Shown here piece by piece: positions 9,253 to 17,913 of a stretch of DNA of 64,000 bases (positions are counted from its first letter, which is position 1; each line of letters opens with the position of its first letter). Origin of the DNA: Verrucomicrobiales bacterium (GTDB taxonomy: Bacteria; Verrucomicrobiota; Verrucomicrobiia; Verrucomicrobiales; DEV007); NCBI GenBank assembly GCA_029213005.1, contig JARGPI010000001.1, forward strand, positions 181,256 to 245,255, in the 5' to 3' direction. A program made the translations under genes and the position numbers. Below the pieces are notes generated by a model, which was not told where the DNA came from, did no database searches, and saw only the letters and a program-made list of their open reading frames with translations.

Positions 9253-9628
9253 GCCCTCCTAGTTCAGAGAAACGAAAATAGAACTAATTTGCGGATTTCC
9301 GAAACAGGAAAGAATGAAGACGGGCAAAGTTGCAGTCAATCCGGGAGGGTGTGTCACATCCGGCCTTTGTGGTTGATCGAATGCTGTTTGCCGGTGCTTC
9401 AAAAGCTCCTGTTTACCGAAAAATCTTCTGACCAAATGTCTGGCTCTGGAGCCAATGTCACTCCGGCCATATTTAGCTTTTTCCGAAGTTTGATGACGAA
9501 CCTCATAGCACCGCGCGATATTGAGTGTCCCGGCGTCGAATTTCGAGCGGCAAAGGAAGAATCGGGATCCGCCATCCTAAATCGGGCCTGGATTTCGGCA
9601 GGTCCCAGTACTCATTCTTCCAAAAAAA
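9253..9628. other. Long leader or intergenic stretch before the RRM gene
   Basis: About 376 bases without a convincing gene. A plus-strand frame crosses it, but its composition is poor and it runs into the RRM gene out of frame. A long untranslated leader would fit an RNA-binding protein that controls its own mRNA; no specific structure is claimed. Confidence 0.3.
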
Positions 9629-10270
9629 ATGGAAAACAACTCAAATCAATCCGGTACTCAAAACCGGAATCGCAATCGAAATCGCAACCGCAATCGCAAC
9701 GGTGGCGGAAATCAGAACCGCAACGCTAAAGGCGGTCAGGGTCATCCTAACAATCGGAACCGGAATCGCAATCGGAACCGGAAGCCCAAAGTGATTGAAT
9801 TGACGCTTGGTCAAAAAATCATCAAGGCAATCACCTTTGGAGCGGTTGATCCCAACAACAAAAACAAAAAACCTTCGAGCCCTAAGCCTCAGAAAGCACA
9901 GCCACAGCCTGCAGCTAAAAGTAGCAGTGCTCAGCCCAAGGCCCAAAAGCCGGCCAGAGCACCCAAGGTTTATGAAGTCACCACTCCCCGCCTTTACGTC
10001 GGTAATCTCGATTACAATGCCGTGGAGAGCGATCTTGAAGATCTCTTCAGAGGAGTCGGCAACGTGCTTGAAGCTGAGGTGGTTACCAATTCCAGAACCC
10101 AGCAGTCCAAAGGATTTGCCTTTGTCGAGATGGGCTCAGTCGAGGAAGCCAAAAGAGCCGTTGAGGTTCTCCATGACCAGGATTTCATGGGCCGGAAGCT
10201 GCTCGTAAGCGGTGCCAAAAGTGAAGGTCCCCGCAATGCGGCTGACGACGATGCTGAGAAATCAGAGTAA
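9629..10270 (+). CDS. RRM RNA-binding protein with Arg-Asn repeat N terminus
   Basis: A 213-residue protein. Residues 11-52 are almost entirely alternating Arg and Asn, a basic low-complexity tract likely to be disordered and to contact RNA. Residues 75-115 are Pro/Lys/Ala-rich. A single RRM spans about 120-198, with RNP2 LYVGNL (122-127) and RNP1 KGFAFVEM (161-168). Small bacterial RRM proteins are often cold-inducible RNA chaperones. The repeat is encoded by degenerate CGN-AAT/AAC codons, so slippage may alter its length. The gene is followed by a strong terminator. Confidence 0.9.
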   Translation: MENNSNQSGTQNRNRNRNRNRNRNGGGNQNRNAKGGQGHPNNRNRNRNRNRKPKVIELTLGQKIIKAITFGAVDPNNKNKKPSSPKPQKAQPQPAAKSSSAQPKAQKPARAPKVYEVTTPRLYVGNLDYNAVESDLEDLFRGVGNVLEAEVVTNSRTQQSKGFAFVEMGSVEEAKRAVEVLHDQDFMGRKLLVSGAKSEGPRNAADDDAEKSE

Positions 10271-10291
10271 TCGTTTTTAACTTTCTTTCAG

Positions 10292-10331
10292 GGGCCAATC
10301 TCGCTTTCAGTGGGATTGGCCCTCTTTATTT
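10292..10331 (+). terminator. Intrinsic terminator after the RRM gene
   Basis: GGGCCAATC (10292-10300) pairs with GATTGGCCC (10314-10322), with further pairing at the loop base, and is followed by a T-rich tract. It lies between the RRM stop and the miaA start and ends only 9 bases before miaA. Confidence 0.85.
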
Positions 10332-10339
10332 TCACACTT

Positions 10340-11311
10340 ATGTTTCATCGTCCGATCTATATCGCCGGCCAGACCGGATCCGGGAAAACCGGTGTTTCGA
10401 TTGAATTGGCAAAGCGACTGGGCAACGCGGAAATCGTCAATGCGGATGCCTTTCAGTGCTATCAGGGCATCGAAATCCTGGCAGCAACACCGGATCGGAA
10501 TGAGCGCCGTGATGTGCCCCATCATCTCTTTGGAATTTATCCTGTGGACCGGGAATGTGATGTCGCTCAGTTTGCGGATCTCGCGCGTGGAACGATCAAC
10601 CAACTATCCGGAAACTCGGTTCCGATCATTGTCGGGGGCAGTGGCCTCTATTTGAAAGCGATCACGCACGGCCTGGCACCGACTCCACCGGGTGATGAGA
10701 CATTGCGGGCCGAACTTGAAAAACAATCGCTGGAGGAACTGGTTGAATCCTTCCGCAAACTGGATCCGGAAGGCGCGGAGAAAACTAACTTAACGAACCG
10801 GCGCTACGTGACCCGGAATTTAGAAATTTGCCTGCTTTCCGGGCAACCGGCTTCTGTTTTGAAAGCTAACTGGGAAAATAATGCCCCGTCATTCACCGGA
10901 ATTTATCTGCAGAGAGCTCGGGCTGATATCTATGACCGTATTAACCGGAGAACGTTCCAGATGTTTGAAGATGGAGCGGTCGACGAAGTAAAGAGTCAAC
11001 CCGGAGAATTGTCATCAACTGCGTCCAAGGCCATCGGGCTGAGGGAGATCAAACAGTTTCTCGATGGCGAAATTTCCGAAACGGAATGTATCGAGACGAT
11101 ACAGCAAATTACCCGCCGCTACGCCAAACGGCAGGAAACCTGGTTTAAAAAAGAACGCCAATTTATTCCGGTAGCCTGCGGGGTCGATGATACCACCGAA
11201 GAAATTGTAGATCGAATTCTCAAGATTTTTACGATAACAGAATTACAATCCCGCACGGAGAATAAGCCATGCCCGATATCGAAAACGGAAATCCAAACCG
11301 AATCAAACTGA
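10340..11311 (+). CDS. miaA: tRNA dimethylallyltransferase
   Basis: A 323-residue enzyme that prenylates N6 of A37 in tRNAs reading UNN codons. The P-loop GQTGSGKT is at residues 9-16, followed by NADAFQCYQG (the DSxQxY region), VGGSGLYLKAI, and the C-terminal KRQETWFKKE. In other MiaA proteins the second motif reads DSMQVY; here the Ser is Ala, a modest departure. The ATG at 10340 is chosen because it begins the Walker domain; an earlier frame start lies inside the terminator. It overlaps aroB by 43 bases. Confidence 0.93.
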   Translation: MFHRPIYIAGQTGSGKTGVSIELAKRLGNAEIVNADAFQCYQGIEILAATPDRNERRDVPHHLFGIYPVDRECDVAQFADLARGTINQLSGNSVPIIVGGSGLYLKAITHGLAPTPPGDETLRAELEKQSLEELVESFRKLDPEGAEKTNLTNRRYVTRNLEICLLSGQPASVLKANWENNAPSFTGIYLQRARADIYDRINRRTFQMFEDGAVDEVKSQPGELSSTASKAIGLREIKQFLDGEISETECIETIQQITRRYAKRQETWFKKERQFIPVACGVDDTTEEIVDRILKIFTITELQSRTENKPCPISKTEIQTESN

Positions 11312-12369
11312 CCCTGAAAAATGATCGATACGACGTCCTTGTCGGAGAGGGTGTACTCGATCAAATTGGACGTTTAGGCGGTCGCCAATTCGGCCGCAAA
11401 GCCGCTCTGGTGAGCGATACCAATGTATTTCCGCTCTACGGCGATCTGGTTTGCGATGCGCTCGAAAAAGAGGGGATTGAAGTCGTTAAGATCACTGTTC
11501 CCGCCGGGGAAGCTTCCAAATGTATGGAGGAAGTCACCCGGATTTGCCGTGAGATGTTGCAGGCCGGACTTGATCGAAAATCGTTTCTCGTCGCTCTCGG
11601 TGGCGGCGTGATAGGCGACCTCGCAGGATTTGCCGCAGCAATTTTTCAACGGGGAATCCCTTGTCTCCAAATTCCAACGACAGTGGTCAGTCAGGTTGAC
11701 AGCTCGGTCGGTGGGAAAACCGGAGTGAACACTCCCGAGGGCAAGAATTTGCTTGGAGCCTTCCACCAACCGAAAATTGTCCTCGCCGATGTGCGGACGC
11801 TGGCTTCGCTTCCAGATCGGGAATTTAACGAAGGCTGTGCCGAGATTATCAAACACGGTGCGATCAGAGATCGCGAGCTGTTAAATTTGATGGGGAATGC
11901 TGAGGCGGCGAAAAATGATTTAATTCGGCTGGTGTCGACCAATGTGGCGATCAAGGCGGCAGTCGTCGAGGAAGATGAAAAAGAAACCACCGGAGTCCGT
12001 GCTCTTCTGAACTTCGGGCACACGATTGGCCACGGTATCGAAGCAGCGGGCGGCTACGGTCGTTTTCTTCATGGCGAAGCGATTAGTCTCGGACTTGTCG
12101 CTGCCACACGATTGTCGGTCGAAAAAAGCGGACTGCCCGAAGAAGATGCCACGCAAATTATTGATACGCTGAAGGCCTGGGATCTACCAATCGTTCTGGA
12201 AGCGGATCTGGAAAAGCAGTCGATTATCGACGCGATGGCTCGTGATAAAAAATTCCAGGATGGCGAGATTCGCTTTGTGCTTTTGAAGGATATTGGCGAG
12301 GCCTTTGTGTCGGATCAGGTCAGTATCGATGATATATCGAATGCGATCGACCGGCTTCGCTCCGAGTGA
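11269..12369 (+). CDS. aroB: 3-dehydroquinate synthase
   Basis: A 366-residue shikimate-pathway enzyme that converts DAHP to 3-dehydroquinate using NAD and a divalent metal. Diagnostic sequences are GGGVIGDLAGFAAA, VDSSVGGKTGVN, EIIKHGAI, and the metal-binding NFGHTIGHGIEA with LHGEA. Length and motif order are normal. The 43-base overlap with miaA and the 1-base gap to dus indicate one transcript with coupled translation. Confidence 0.96.
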   Translation: MPDIENGNPNRIKLTLKNDRYDVLVGEGVLDQIGRLGGRQFGRKAALVSDTNVFPLYGDLVCDALEKEGIEVVKITVPAGEASKCMEEVTRICREMLQAGLDRKSFLVALGGGVIGDLAGFAAAIFQRGIPCLQIPTTVVSQVDSSVGGKTGVNTPEGKNLLGAFHQPKIVLADVRTLASLPDREFNEGCAEIIKHGAIRDRELLNLMGNAEAAKNDLIRLVSTNVAIKAAVVEEDEKETTGVRALLNFGHTIGHGIEAAGGYGRFLHGEAISLGLVAATRLSVEKSGLPEEDATQIIDTLKAWDLPIVLEADLEKQSIIDAMARDKKFQDGEIRFVLLKDIGEAFVSDQVSIDDISNAIDRLRSE

Positions 12370-12370
12370 T

Positions 12371-13396
12371 ATGGGTGCCCCGATCCTGTCCCTCGCTCCG
12401 ATGCAGGCGATTTCTACGCTGGCGTTTTGGCGGGTGATGGAAAGACGTGGAGGACCGGATGTTTATATCACCGAGTATTTTCGGGTTCACGTCCATTCAA
12501 CACCGGAACGCCAAATCTTGGCGTCGTTGAATGAAACCCGATTCGATAAGCCGATCCTCGCTCAAATGATTGGAACCGAACCGGACTACCTGGTTCGAAC
12601 CGCGATTAAGATTCAGGAACTGACGGATTGCGCCGGTATCGATCTGAACTTGGGGTGCCCATCGCCGAGAGTTTGCGGTCGCGCTGCGGGTGGGGCATTG
12701 CTGAGAAGTACCGATTTGATTCGGGAAATCATTGAACAGCTTAGACCCGTTGTTAAAGGCAGTTTGACGATAAAAACCCGCGTTGGTTTTGAGAGCGAAG
12801 AAGAGTTCGAGGAGCTACTTGAGTTATTCAGTTCGTTGCCAATCGATGGTCTGGCGATTCACGGGCGTACGGTTCGGGAGAAATATCAGAGCGAAGTTCA
12901 TACTGAGGAAATTGCGAAAGCGGTCGCGCGACTTTCCTGTCCCGTCCATGCGAACGGCAGTATCGTAACGGTTCCTACTGCTCAGGCGATGTGTCGAAAA
13001 ACCGGAGCCGACGGTCTCATGATTGGGCGCGGAGCGATTCGGAATCCGTTTCTGTTCGATCAGATTCGACAGGCCCTCTCAGGCGGTAATCCCTACCTCC
13101 CGACCCTGGCTGATCACCTGCGGTATGTCGAGGACCTCTATGAGGAAGTGGCGAAAACGACCTGGAAATACGAAGACATTAAACATGTCCAACGGATGAA
13201 AAAGTTTATGAACTACATCGCTTCCGGGATCGGAGACGGAACCTTCTCGAAGGAAATACGCCGAACCCAGTCCCCAAACGAGTTCTGGGAGGTTTGTCAC
13301 CGATATCTGGGCGGCAGTGAATTGCTTCCGGAAGAACCTACCGCTGATGGCAAGTTGTTTTGCGGTTTCAAAGAACTGGAACGCTCAGTCTTTTAA
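12371..13396 (+). CDS. tRNA-dihydrouridine synthase family protein
   Basis: A 341-residue FMN enzyme of the Dus family that reduces uridines in tRNA D-loops. The sequence begins with the family's LAPMQ, then shows IDLNLGCPSPRVCGRAAGGALL, LTIKTRVGF, LAIHGRTVREKY, and GLMIGRGAIRNPFLF. The TIM barrel is followed by a short helical C-terminal domain. The ATG at 12371 is one base after the aroB stop and begins the barrel. The 3' end overlaps the convergent aldehyde dehydrogenase gene by 12 bases. Subtype (DusA, B or C) is not assigned. Confidence 0.9.
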   Translation: MGAPILSLAPMQAISTLAFWRVMERRGGPDVYITEYFRVHVHSTPERQILASLNETRFDKPILAQMIGTEPDYLVRTAIKIQELTDCAGIDLNLGCPSPRVCGRAAGGALLRSTDLIREIIEQLRPVVKGSLTIKTRVGFESEEEFEELLELFSSLPIDGLAIHGRTVREKYQSEVHTEEIAKAVARLSCPVHANGSIVTVPTAQAMCRKTGADGLMIGRGAIRNPFLFDQIRQALSGGNPYLPTLADHLRYVEDLYEEVAKTTWKYEDIKHVQRMKKFMNYIASGIGDGTFSKEIRRTQSPNEFWEVCHRYLGGSELLPEEPTADGKLFCGFKELERSVF

Positions 13397-14920
13397 ATCG
13401 AATTTGATTCCCTGAGCCAGAGGCAAATCAGTGGAATAGTTTATCGTGTTAGTGGCGCGGCGCATATAGTTCTTCCACGAATCGGAGCCCGACTCCCGTC
13501 CGCCGCCGGTCTCTTTCTCGCCTCCGAACGCACCGCCTATTTCCGCACCGCTTGTGCCGATATTGACGTTGGCGATTCCACAATCACTTCCCGCAGGACC
13601 GCAAAACATTTCCGCCTCGCGAACGTCGTTGGTAAAAATCGCACTACTCAATCCCTGAGGAACTCCATTCTGGATTGCGATCGCTTCTTCGAAAGTTGTG
13701 TAGGAAATGATATAGAGAATTGGAGCAAAGGTTTCAGTTTGTACAACTTCGGCATCGGGGCCAATCTCAATCAGTGCCGGTCTAACGTAGGAACCGTTTG
13801 CAGGCCCATCGGTATATCGTCCACCGTTATAAACCGTTCCGCCTTGTTCCCCGGCCTTTTCCAACGTTTTGTCGTAGGCTTTGGCGGCTGCTTCATCGAT
13901 CAGTGGGCCGACTAAGGTGTCCGGTTCGAGAGGGTTACCGATCGGTAGCGACTTGTAGATAGACTGTAGTTTAGAGACAAGCTGATCTTTGAGCGATTCA
14001 TGTACGATGAGCCTTCGCAAAGTGGTGCAACGCTGTCCCGCCGTTCCTACCGCGCTAAAGACGATAGCGCGAATCGCCAGATCCAGATCGGCCGAGGGCG
14101 TCACGATCATCGCATTGTTTCCTCCGAGTTCGAGCAGTGACCGACCGAGGCGGGCACCGACTTTGGCACCAACCGCTTTGCCCATCGGAACGCTGCCTGT
14201 GGCACTGACTAGCGGAATTCCCCGCGCACTGGCAATCGCTTCCCCGGCATCTTTCAATCCGACCACTACTGACGACAGTTCCGCAGGGGCCTCCGGAAAA
14301 TCTCTAATCACTTTCATGAGAAGTTGATGGCAGGCGAGGGCGCAGAGCGGCGCTTTTTCAGAAGGTTTCCAGATTACGGGATCCCCACAGACCAGAGCCA
14401 AGGCTGAATTCCAGCACCAAACCGCTACCGGAAAATTAAAGGCGGAAATAATACCGACCGGCCCCAGGGGATGCCATTGTTCGGCGAGTCGGTGCGAAGG
14501 CCGCTCGGATGCGATTGTGAGTCCGTATAACTGGCGGCTCAGACCTACCGCAAAATCACAGATATCGATCATTTCCTGAACCTCACCTTCGGCCTCAGAA
14601 GTGACTTTTCCGACCTCCCAACTTACCAATGCGCCCAGGGTCGCTTTGTGAGTCCGCAGTATATCACCGTATCGTCGGATCAGTTCTCCCCGAAGCGGGG
14701 CAGGAACTTTCCGCCATTGTAGAAATGCTGATTCCGCGGCATCGACAGCCCTGGCGACGTCTTCTCCGGTGGCCATTTTCAGCTGATGGAGAGGGGTGCC
14801 ATCAATCGGGCTGCGGACCTCCAGAGTCTCTCCCACGGTGGGAGTAATGGCATCGCCGATCACTAAACCTGACTCGATAGAATCCACTCCGAGTTGTTTT
14901 AAAATTTCGTTTGGTCTCAT
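13385..14920 (-). CDS. ALDH7-type aldehyde dehydrogenase (probable 2-aminoadipate semialdehyde dehydrogenase)
   Basis: A 511-residue NAD(P)-dependent aldehyde dehydrogenase. Catalytic Cys lies in GTAGQRCTTLRRL and the general-base region reads LLELGGNNAMIV. The C-terminal SGSDSWKNYMRRATNTINYS closely follows the ALDH7/antiquitin subfamily, whose members oxidise 2-aminoadipate 6-semialdehyde (allysine) to 2-aminoadipate in lysine breakdown. It sits 8 bases downstream of a saccharopine dehydrogenase-like gene, which supports that role. Substrate is inferred from subfamily and neighbour. Confidence 0.87.
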   Translation of the reverse strand: MRPNEILKQLGVDSIESGLVIGDAITPTVGETLEVRSPIDGTPLHQLKMATGEDVARAVDAAESAFLQWRKVPAPLRGELIRRYGDILRTHKATLGALVSWEVGKVTSEAEGEVQEMIDICDFAVGLSRQLYGLTIASERPSHRLAEQWHPLGPVGIISAFNFPVAVWCWNSALALVCGDPVIWKPSEKAPLCALACHQLLMKVIRDFPEAPAELSSVVVGLKDAGEAIASARGIPLVSATGSVPMGKAVGAKVGARLGRSLLELGGNNAMIVTPSADLDLAIRAIVFSAVGTAGQRCTTLRRLIVHESLKDQLVSKLQSIYKSLPIGNPLEPDTLVGPLIDEAAAKAYDKTLEKAGEQGGTVYNGGRYTDGPANGSYVRPALIEIGPDAEVVQTETFAPILYIISYTTFEEAIAIQNGVPQGLSSAIFTNDVREAEMFCGPAGSDCGIANVNIGTSGAEIGGAFGGEKETGGGRESGSDSWKNYMRRATNTINYSTDLPLAQGIKFDLKD

Positions 14921-14928
14921 GATAAAGG

Positions 14929-16065
14929 TTACGATTGTTCCACCACAATATCGAGTGGTCTGACTTTAATTGGGGTTTTATTGTATAGTTCGTAATAGGT
15001 CCCAAACCGGTTTTCTAAAAATTGAGGTAACGAGATTTCTTCCTGTTTCACAAAACCTTTAGCCGGGAGTTTCCCTTTGATATGTAGGTCGAGGGCAGTG
15101 CAGATTCCGGCGGCCGTGGTGATTTGTATAGCCGACCATTCCTCTCCGTGAATGATGCCGTGGTAGATTTTCCGGGCATCCGATATCTGGACCAGTTGAC
15201 CGTTTCGCTGGCCGGTGACGGTGCAAAAGACAAGAACCACATCCTGCAAAGTAATCGGTATTGCTTTTTCCAAAATATCTTTGAGGATTTTGCGACGTTC
15301 GCCCAGTTTTAATTCATTGACGAGGAATTTAGCGAGGTCCCGGTGTCCGGGATAACGAACCGTTTTGTAGTTTAGGGTATTGGCTTTGTTTTTAAGTGTT
15401 TCACATAAGGTGCCCAATCCGCCGGAGGTATTGAACGCTTCATAGCGGACTCCATCGATGGAAAAGAATTCCGTTCCTTCGAGAGGGAGTACCTCGGTGT
15501 TTTTGCCCTGGTGAATCGCATCGCAGGGATTGCAATACTCATTAATTAAACCGTCGGTGGACCAGGTGAGATTGTATTTCAAAGCATTGGTGGGGTAGAG
15601 CGGCAGAGCCCCGACCCGAAGTAATACCGAGTCGATGACGTCGAATTTTTTCGCGAGGTGGTGGCCCACGATACCGGTAAAGCCGGGGGCCAGGCCGCAT
15701 TGGGGCATAAAGATTTGTCCGTCCTTTGCGGACTTGGCAATTTTTTTAACGGCTTTGGTCGTTTCAATATCTTCCGTGAGATCAAAATAGCTGGCTCCTG
15801 CCTTGAGGCAGGCTGCGGCGACTAAGGGATTGAACATGTAGGACAAGGCGGAGATAACTGCGTCCTGTCCCTCGACAGCGTCCCGGAGTTCGGCCTGATT
15901 CGTAACATCAAGGGTACGTGTGCTGGTATTTGGCACATCGCTGAGCTTACCAACTGCTTCGGCAGAATAATCGGCGACGGTGATTTGGTAGTCGCCGGTG
16001 TGGCCTAAAAATTTACAAATGGCCCGGCCTATCTTTCCGGCGCCGAGTAGTAATAGTTTTGTCAT
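14929..16065 (-). CDS. Saccharopine dehydrogenase / lysine 6-dehydrogenase-like protein
   Basis: A 378-residue protein with an N-terminal Rossmann fold (LLLLGAGKIGRAICKFL) and a saccharopine dehydrogenase C-terminal domain (MPQCGLAPGFTGIVGHHLAKKFD). Its size and single-domain layout resemble lysine 6-dehydrogenase, which oxidises lysine to allysine, more than full-length yeast-type enzymes. With the adjacent allysine dehydrogenase it would feed lysine to 2-aminoadipate. The start at 16065 gives a normal nucleotide-binding N terminus. The divergent VOC-like gene begins 74 bases away, so the two may share control. Confidence 0.85.
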   Translation of the reverse strand: MTKLLLLGAGKIGRAICKFLGHTGDYQITVADYSAEAVGKLSDVPNTSTRTLDVTNQAELRDAVEGQDAVISALSYMFNPLVAAACLKAGASYFDLTEDIETTKAVKKIAKSAKDGQIFMPQCGLAPGFTGIVGHHLAKKFDVIDSVLLRVGALPLYPTNALKYNLTWSTDGLINEYCNPCDAIHQGKNTEVLPLEGTEFFSIDGVRYEAFNTSGGLGTLCETLKNKANTLNYKTVRYPGHRDLAKFLVNELKLGERRKILKDILEKAIPITLQDVVLVFCTVTGQRNGQLVQISDARKIYHGIIHGEEWSAIQITTAAGICTALDLHIKGKLPAKGFVKQEEISLPQFLENRFGTYYELYNKTPIKVRPLDIVVEQS

Positions 16066-16139
16066 AGAAAAAGGGGATTGAGGTGGGATTCGATGTTTCC
16101 AAGGAATTCTACTTCTTAAACGTTTGTAATAATACGATC

Positions 16140-17474
16140 ATGAATGAAGAAGTGAGCAATTTCTACTGGAAACCCTGTCCGGATGGACAGTTGTTGTTAG
16201 ACGAATTGGTACGGGATTTTTTCGATAAAAACCCGTCGGCCGGGTTAATGGCGGCGGCGATGAAGGAGAAAACCGGGACCCGCTTTTTCGATTGGATTGA
16301 TTACCTGCAACTGCCTGTCGGCGGTCAATTGTCGCAGCGGTTGGGCGATGCGGGGTTTGAGAAAGACGGCGATGTATGGGAGCATCACGGTGCGCTGTTT
16401 CCCCGCGTGAGGGAGTGCTCGGAACGAAGATTGGTTTTAAAGGTCGAATCGGTAGCTGACTTTTTGGCAGCACAGAATGTTCAGTCCAAAATCGAAGGCA
16501 TTCCCTTTGGCACTTTTCGTTTAGCACATTTCAAAGAGGAGTTGTGGGTCGTTGAAAGGCATGGATACCGCGGTTTTTCGGATCCTGAGGTTGGTAGCGC
16601 GAAAGCGATTCGCAGCCAGGAAATTCTGGAGACATTTCGTTCGCGAAAACGGGACTTCTGCGGTGATGATGAGGCGGCATTTAGTGATATAAATAGCGAG
16701 ATCGATGCGGCGATCGGCGAGCTGGGAAGAGACTGGGTATGCGATTTGTTTTTCGCGGCGGAACGGGATTTCTGGATGAGGCGAAACCGCGCCGGACGGG
16801 TTCAGAAAGCCCGGCAGGACGCTCTCGGATTGGGATGGGCGAATCATGATCACCATACCTATCGCTGTCGGAGGAAAACGTTCCATCACGTGATTGGCAT
16901 CTTTGAAAAGCTCGGGTTTACCTGCCGGGAACGTTTCTATGCCGGAGCGCAGGCCGGATGGGGGGCTCAGATCGTTGAACAGAAAGCAACGGGGATCACA
17001 ATCTTTGCCGACGTGGACATGACTGCTGAAGAGGTCACCGGCGATTTTGCCCACGAGGGTTTTGTAGCGAAAGAGGGGCTCGGTACTGTAGGGTTATGGT
17101 GTGAACTACATGGTGAATCGTTTTTTGAGGCGGGCATGCACCACCTCGAAGCCCAGTTTGATTTTGATAGTTTGCGCGATCAGTTGATGGCGGAATCGGG
17201 AATAGGAATGATGAAGCCCTTCACTGATTTTGTATACCTCCGTCAGCAGTTTTCAGAAGGGGAACGTTGGCCGGTTGACGAGGCACGGATTCAAAAGCTG
17301 TTAGACTCCGCTGATATCACCGAAAAGCAGGCCGCAACCTTTCGCCGCGACGGGGCGGTCGGATCCCATCTGGAAAACCTGGAACGGAACGATGGATTCA
17401 AAGGTTTCAACCAAACCGGAATCAGCGATATCATTGAGAGAACCGACGCCCGCAAATTGGCTGACTCGAATTGA
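16140..17474 (+). CDS. VOC-like metalloprotein, candidate 2-oxoadipate dioxygenase/decarboxylase relative
   Basis: A 444-residue cytosolic protein without a signal peptide. Likely metal and substrate residues lie in EHHGALFPRV (about residue 80), NHDHHTYRCRRKTFHHV (about 240) and WGAQIVEQ (about 280), giving the His...His...Glu spacing seen in the DUF1338/HglS family, whose members turn 2-oxoadipate into D-2-hydroxyglutarate at the end of the aminoadipate route. The divergent neighbours would supply that pathway. I do not claim clear homology: the motif likeness and the locus are the evidence. The ATG at 16140 is preferred over an earlier GTG. Confidence 0.6.
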   Translation: MNEEVSNFYWKPCPDGQLLLDELVRDFFDKNPSAGLMAAAMKEKTGTRFFDWIDYLQLPVGGQLSQRLGDAGFEKDGDVWEHHGALFPRVRECSERRLVLKVESVADFLAAQNVQSKIEGIPFGTFRLAHFKEELWVVERHGYRGFSDPEVGSAKAIRSQEILETFRSRKRDFCGDDEAAFSDINSEIDAAIGELGRDWVCDLFFAAERDFWMRRNRAGRVQKARQDALGLGWANHDHHTYRCRRKTFHHVIGIFEKLGFTCRERFYAGAQAGWGAQIVEQKATGITIFADVDMTAEEVTGDFAHEGFVAKEGLGTVGLWCELHGESFFEAGMHHLEAQFDFDSLRDQLMAESGIGMMKPFTDFVYLRQQFSEGERWPVDEARIQKLLDSADITEKQAATFRRDGAVGSHLENLERNDGFKGFNQTGISDIIERTDARKLADSN

Positions 17475-17480
17475 ACGGAA

Positions 17481-17852
17481 TCATCCGGTTGTTCTAGATA
17501 TATGTACTTCGGTGTCCTCTTCCCATTCGAGCCCCCACTTTTTCATCGCCAGAATGACGGATTTTAATGCTCTACCTTTGGCGGTGAGTTGATACTTCAT
17601 TCGCTTTGAGCCTTCCGATACCGGTATTTGCTCGATAATGTCGTGTTTCGCGAGGCGCTCGAGCCGCTCTGCCAGAATATTTGTCGGAATCCCTTCCGGA
17701 GACGAATTAAAATCTTTGTAGCGGGATTTTCCGAGAAACAGATCCCGCACGATCAAAAGCGTCCAGCGGTCTCCCATAATGTCGAGACAGCACGCTACCG
17801 GGCAGGGAGACCGCCTTTTGTCTGATTCAGTGTTTTCCGATTTTTCTTTCAT
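17481..17852 (-). CDS. HxlR-family transcriptional regulator
   Basis: A 123-residue winged-helix protein. The start PVACCLDIMGDRWTLLIVRDL and the recognition region YKDFNSSPEGIPTNILAERL are typical of HxlR regulators, which bind as dimers and often sense electrophiles or oxidation through an N-terminal cysteine; a Cys pair (ACC) is present here. The gene is divergent from a DinB-like gene across 61 bases that contain a near-perfect inverted repeat. It converges with the VOC-like gene with a 6-base gap. Confidence 0.93.
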   Translation of the reverse strand: MKEKSENTESDKRRSPCPVACCLDIMGDRWTLLIVRDLFLGKSRYKDFNSSPEGIPTNILAERLERLAKHDIIEQIPVSEGSKRMKYQLTAKGRALKSVILAMKKWGLEWEEDTEVHISRTTG

Positions 17853-17860
17853 CTCACAAA

Positions 17861-17907
17861 GTTTACTTGCAAAATAAAAGTTAAACGCTTTTCTTTTGCA
17901 AGCAAAC
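17861..17907. promoter_or_regulatory. Inverted-repeat operator between the hxlR-like and DinB-like genes
   Basis: GTTTACTTGCAAAA (17861-17874) is matched on the other strand by TTTTGCAAGCAAAC (17894-17907), 13 of 14 positions. The half-site centres are about 33 bases apart, close to three helical turns. The arms end 8 bases before the regulator start and 6 bases before the DinB-like ATG at 17914, so bound dimers would block both genes. Confidence 0.75.
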
Positions 17908-17913
17908 AGTAAA

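Noticed and set aside
9157..9729. 190-codon plus-strand frame upstream of the RRM gene
   Set aside because: It overlaps the RRM gene in another frame, and its translation looks like noncoding sequence with no domain.
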